Shown here piece by piece: positions 16,475 through 17,695 of a stretch of 17,695 nucleotides of DNA. How positions within the stretch are numbered: the first letter of the stretch is position 1; every line of letters starts with the position of its first letter. The DNA lies in assembly GCA_002812745.2 (NCBI GenBank), contig NCSJ02000555.1, positions 1-17,695 on the forward strand. The letters are read 5' to 3'. The notes beneath the pieces were generated by a model. It saw only the letters and a program-made list of their open reading frames with translations, was not told the origin of the DNA and ran no database searches. The DNA is from Scytalidium lignicola (Eukaryota; Ascomycota; Leotiomycetes). The position numbers and the translations under genes were made by a program.

Positions 16475-16624
16475 ATGGATAATATTTTATCAAATCTAAA
16501 TATAGTTCTATAGAGTAATAATTATAATTTAAATGATGTTACAAAACTATACCATCTAGGTCACTGGATGGCCAAGGGTAAGGTAGATGTTCAAGGACAG
16601 CGGAAACGTGTGACACACGAGTAA
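16475..16624 (+). pseudogene. short ORF remnant with internal stop, unrecognised
   Basis: From ATG 16475 the frame reads MDNILSNLNIVL, TAG at 16511, then SNNYNLNDVTKLYHLGHWMA and KGKVDVQGQRKRVTHE before a TAA at 16622. The second part looks like real protein rather than chance AT-rich translation. The TAG could be a RIP change of CAG or TGG. It may be the start of a retroelement gag-like protein, but I do not recognise it. Confidence 0.22.
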
Positions 16625-16721
16625 GTGGCTAAGTCATAGGCAGGATCTCGTAATGTATTTAGGTTGAACACGAGGAGTCTACTCTTATGTTCTTACAGTG
16701 TACTTATATAGATAATGAAAT

Positions 16722-16800
16722 ACAGTTGGACCCCTGGACCCCCAGGTCCCTGAGTCCCAAACTGATGGACCCTGGACTCCCTAAGTCCTAGGTCCTTATC
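16722..16800 (+). repeat. GC-rich patch of GGACC/GGTCC-type repeats in AT-rich DNA
   Basis: Repeated and partly palindromic units (TTGGACCCCTGGACCCCCAG, then GGTCC, ATGGACCCTGGACTCC, CCTAGGTCC). They stand out from the AT-rich surroundings. No coding meaning was seen. Confidence 0.6.
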
Positions 16801-16977
16801 ACATGACTGTCTAATTGTTAAGTTCTCTTGTACAACATACTTGTACCAAGCTTTAAGCTTATACTAATTAGTGTATTGCAGTAAAACTTATAACATTATC
16901 CTCTTTTGTGCTTAGTGTTGTCTTAACACTNAAAACGTTATCTTCAAACAATCTCTTTGTTCAATAATCCTTCTTTC

Positions 16978-17035
16978 CTTTCTAATATACTACTCAAATG
17001 ATAACGTTTAGAAAGTAGTATAGAAGAAAGGACAA
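16978..17035. repeat. imperfect inverted repeat
   Basis: CCTTTCTAATATACTACT pairs with AGTAGTATAGAAGAAAGG across a loop of about 20 nt (two mismatches). Confidence 0.55.
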
Positions 17036-17058
17036 GATCAAGAAAATATCAAGAGTGA

Positions 17059-17253
17059 ACAGCCTTAGGTAATTATATTAACGAATATAATTTCAAAGTA
17101 ATGCTTTGTTTGTTTTACAAGCAAAATGGTTTTGTCTGTAAGGTGGACTTTAACTTTAGTCATTGTAATAAGTACTCTTGTTATAATCAATCTTGTAATA
17201 GCAAGAAGACTACTTCTTCCTCCTTCCTTGTATACAAGTATAAGTATGACTAG
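17059..17253 (+). pseudogene. possible CCCH-like zinc-finger relic, retroelement-like
   Basis: Between a TGA at 17056 and a TAG at 17251 the frame reads LCLFYKQNGFVCKVDFNFSH then CNKYSCYNQSC. The Cys spacing and the FSH ending resemble a degenerate CCCH finger followed by extra cysteines, as in some fungal retroelement nucleic-acid-binding proteins. There is no reverse transcriptase in the window. Low confidence; chance is possible in such AT-rich DNA. Confidence 0.22.
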
Positions 17254-17259
17254 CTTGTG

Positions 17260-17695
17260 AAGGAGGAAGAGAAAACTAATAAAGTCCTTTTAAAGATAAT
17301 AGCTTATTTAACTTGTTTAAAGAAGTAATAGTCCTTCTTAAAGAAGTATACTCAGAAGATGTTTTGTCATAGTCTAAAAACTTTGGACAAGTTTAATGTT
17401 ATAGAAAAGAAAAAGAGGTAAGAGAAACAGAATCCTTTACAACCTCCAGAGTTGTATTCTATTGACTTAAGTATAGCTTCTTCCTTTACTGTCAACCCNT
17501 TTTTTCTTTGACTTTACAATTCTATTACTTAGAAATCCATTCTGGGATAAGTTTGACAATATACCTTTAATAACTCTTTATAACTTATAAGATTAAAAGT
17601 AAATTCTTATCTATTCTTATTCTTTAGATATCTTATTTATTTAACTAAGTATTGTAATTTCTTATAATATATCTTATAATTAATGATTTTCTTAA
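17260..17695. other. AT-rich tail without genes
   Basis: No recognisable coding region. A hairpin-forming pair CTTCCTCCTTC / GAAGGAGGAAG (about 17216-17226 and 17262-17272) lies at its left edge, and one unresolved base is at 17499. Confidence 0.6.

Noticed and set aside
1..17695. CRISPR arrays, bacterial operons, riboswitches
   Set aside because: The introns, fungal protein families and eukaryotic transposons show this is fungal nuclear DNA. No regularly spaced direct repeats were seen.

Overview
The window looks like a transposon-rich, AT-rich stretch of a filamentous ascomycete (Pezizomycotina) genome. The evidence is short GT-AG introns (about 49-82 nt), a fungal-type non-ribosomal peptide synthetase (NRPS), a fungal Sulfotransfer_4-type protein, a DHA2-type MFS transporter of the fungal vacuolar-transporter kind, and decayed transposons whose stop codons fit C:G-to-T:A mutation, as left by repeat-induced point mutation (RIP). 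I cannot name the species. Four single unresolved bases (100, 6163, 16931, 17499) show that this is draft assembly sequence.

Layout. 1-2193: a dead piggyBac-like transposon with perfect 30-bp inverted ends; its left end coincides with the window start. 2200-2474: an unrecognised coding remnant on the minus strand that stops at the transposon edge. 2501-3590: three small non-coding elements, namely a TGTCAG-ended MITE and two TA-flanked mariner-type MITEs, followed by a long imperfect hairpin. 3600-4850: no recognisable gene. 4852-5633 (-): an apparently intact two-exon sulfotransferase-like gene. 5794-6360: a probable Tc1-like transposase helix-turn-helix relic with subterminal repeats. 6450-8118: non-coding apart from one doubtful short ORF. 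8119-10234 (+): an MFS transporter that splices into an open 566-codon frame over eight exons. 10258-11540: a decayed hAT transposon with an exact 8-bp target duplication, holding two copies of the TGTCAG MITE. 11582-12028: a perfect 67-bp inverted repeat around a 313-bp spacer. 12000-15594 (-): a truncated, frameshifted NRPS (partial C - A - T - C). 15600-17695: AT-rich sequence with hairpins and possible retroelement fragments.

How the genes fit together. The sulfotransferase-like gene, the MFS transporter and the NRPS are the kinds of genes found together in fungal secondary-metabolite clusters. The MFS and NRPS converge. If the hAT element is removed, only 56 bp separate the transporter stop codon from the inverted repeat that carries the broken NRPS end. 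The simplest reading is a decaying or rearranged NRPS cluster: the synthetase is lost (frameshift plus loss of everything after the middle of its C domain), while the transporter and the small enzyme are still open. The NRPS adenylation domain keeps its catalytic motifs but lacks the aspartate that normally holds the substrate alpha-amino group. That makes its original substrate the most interesting biochemical question here.
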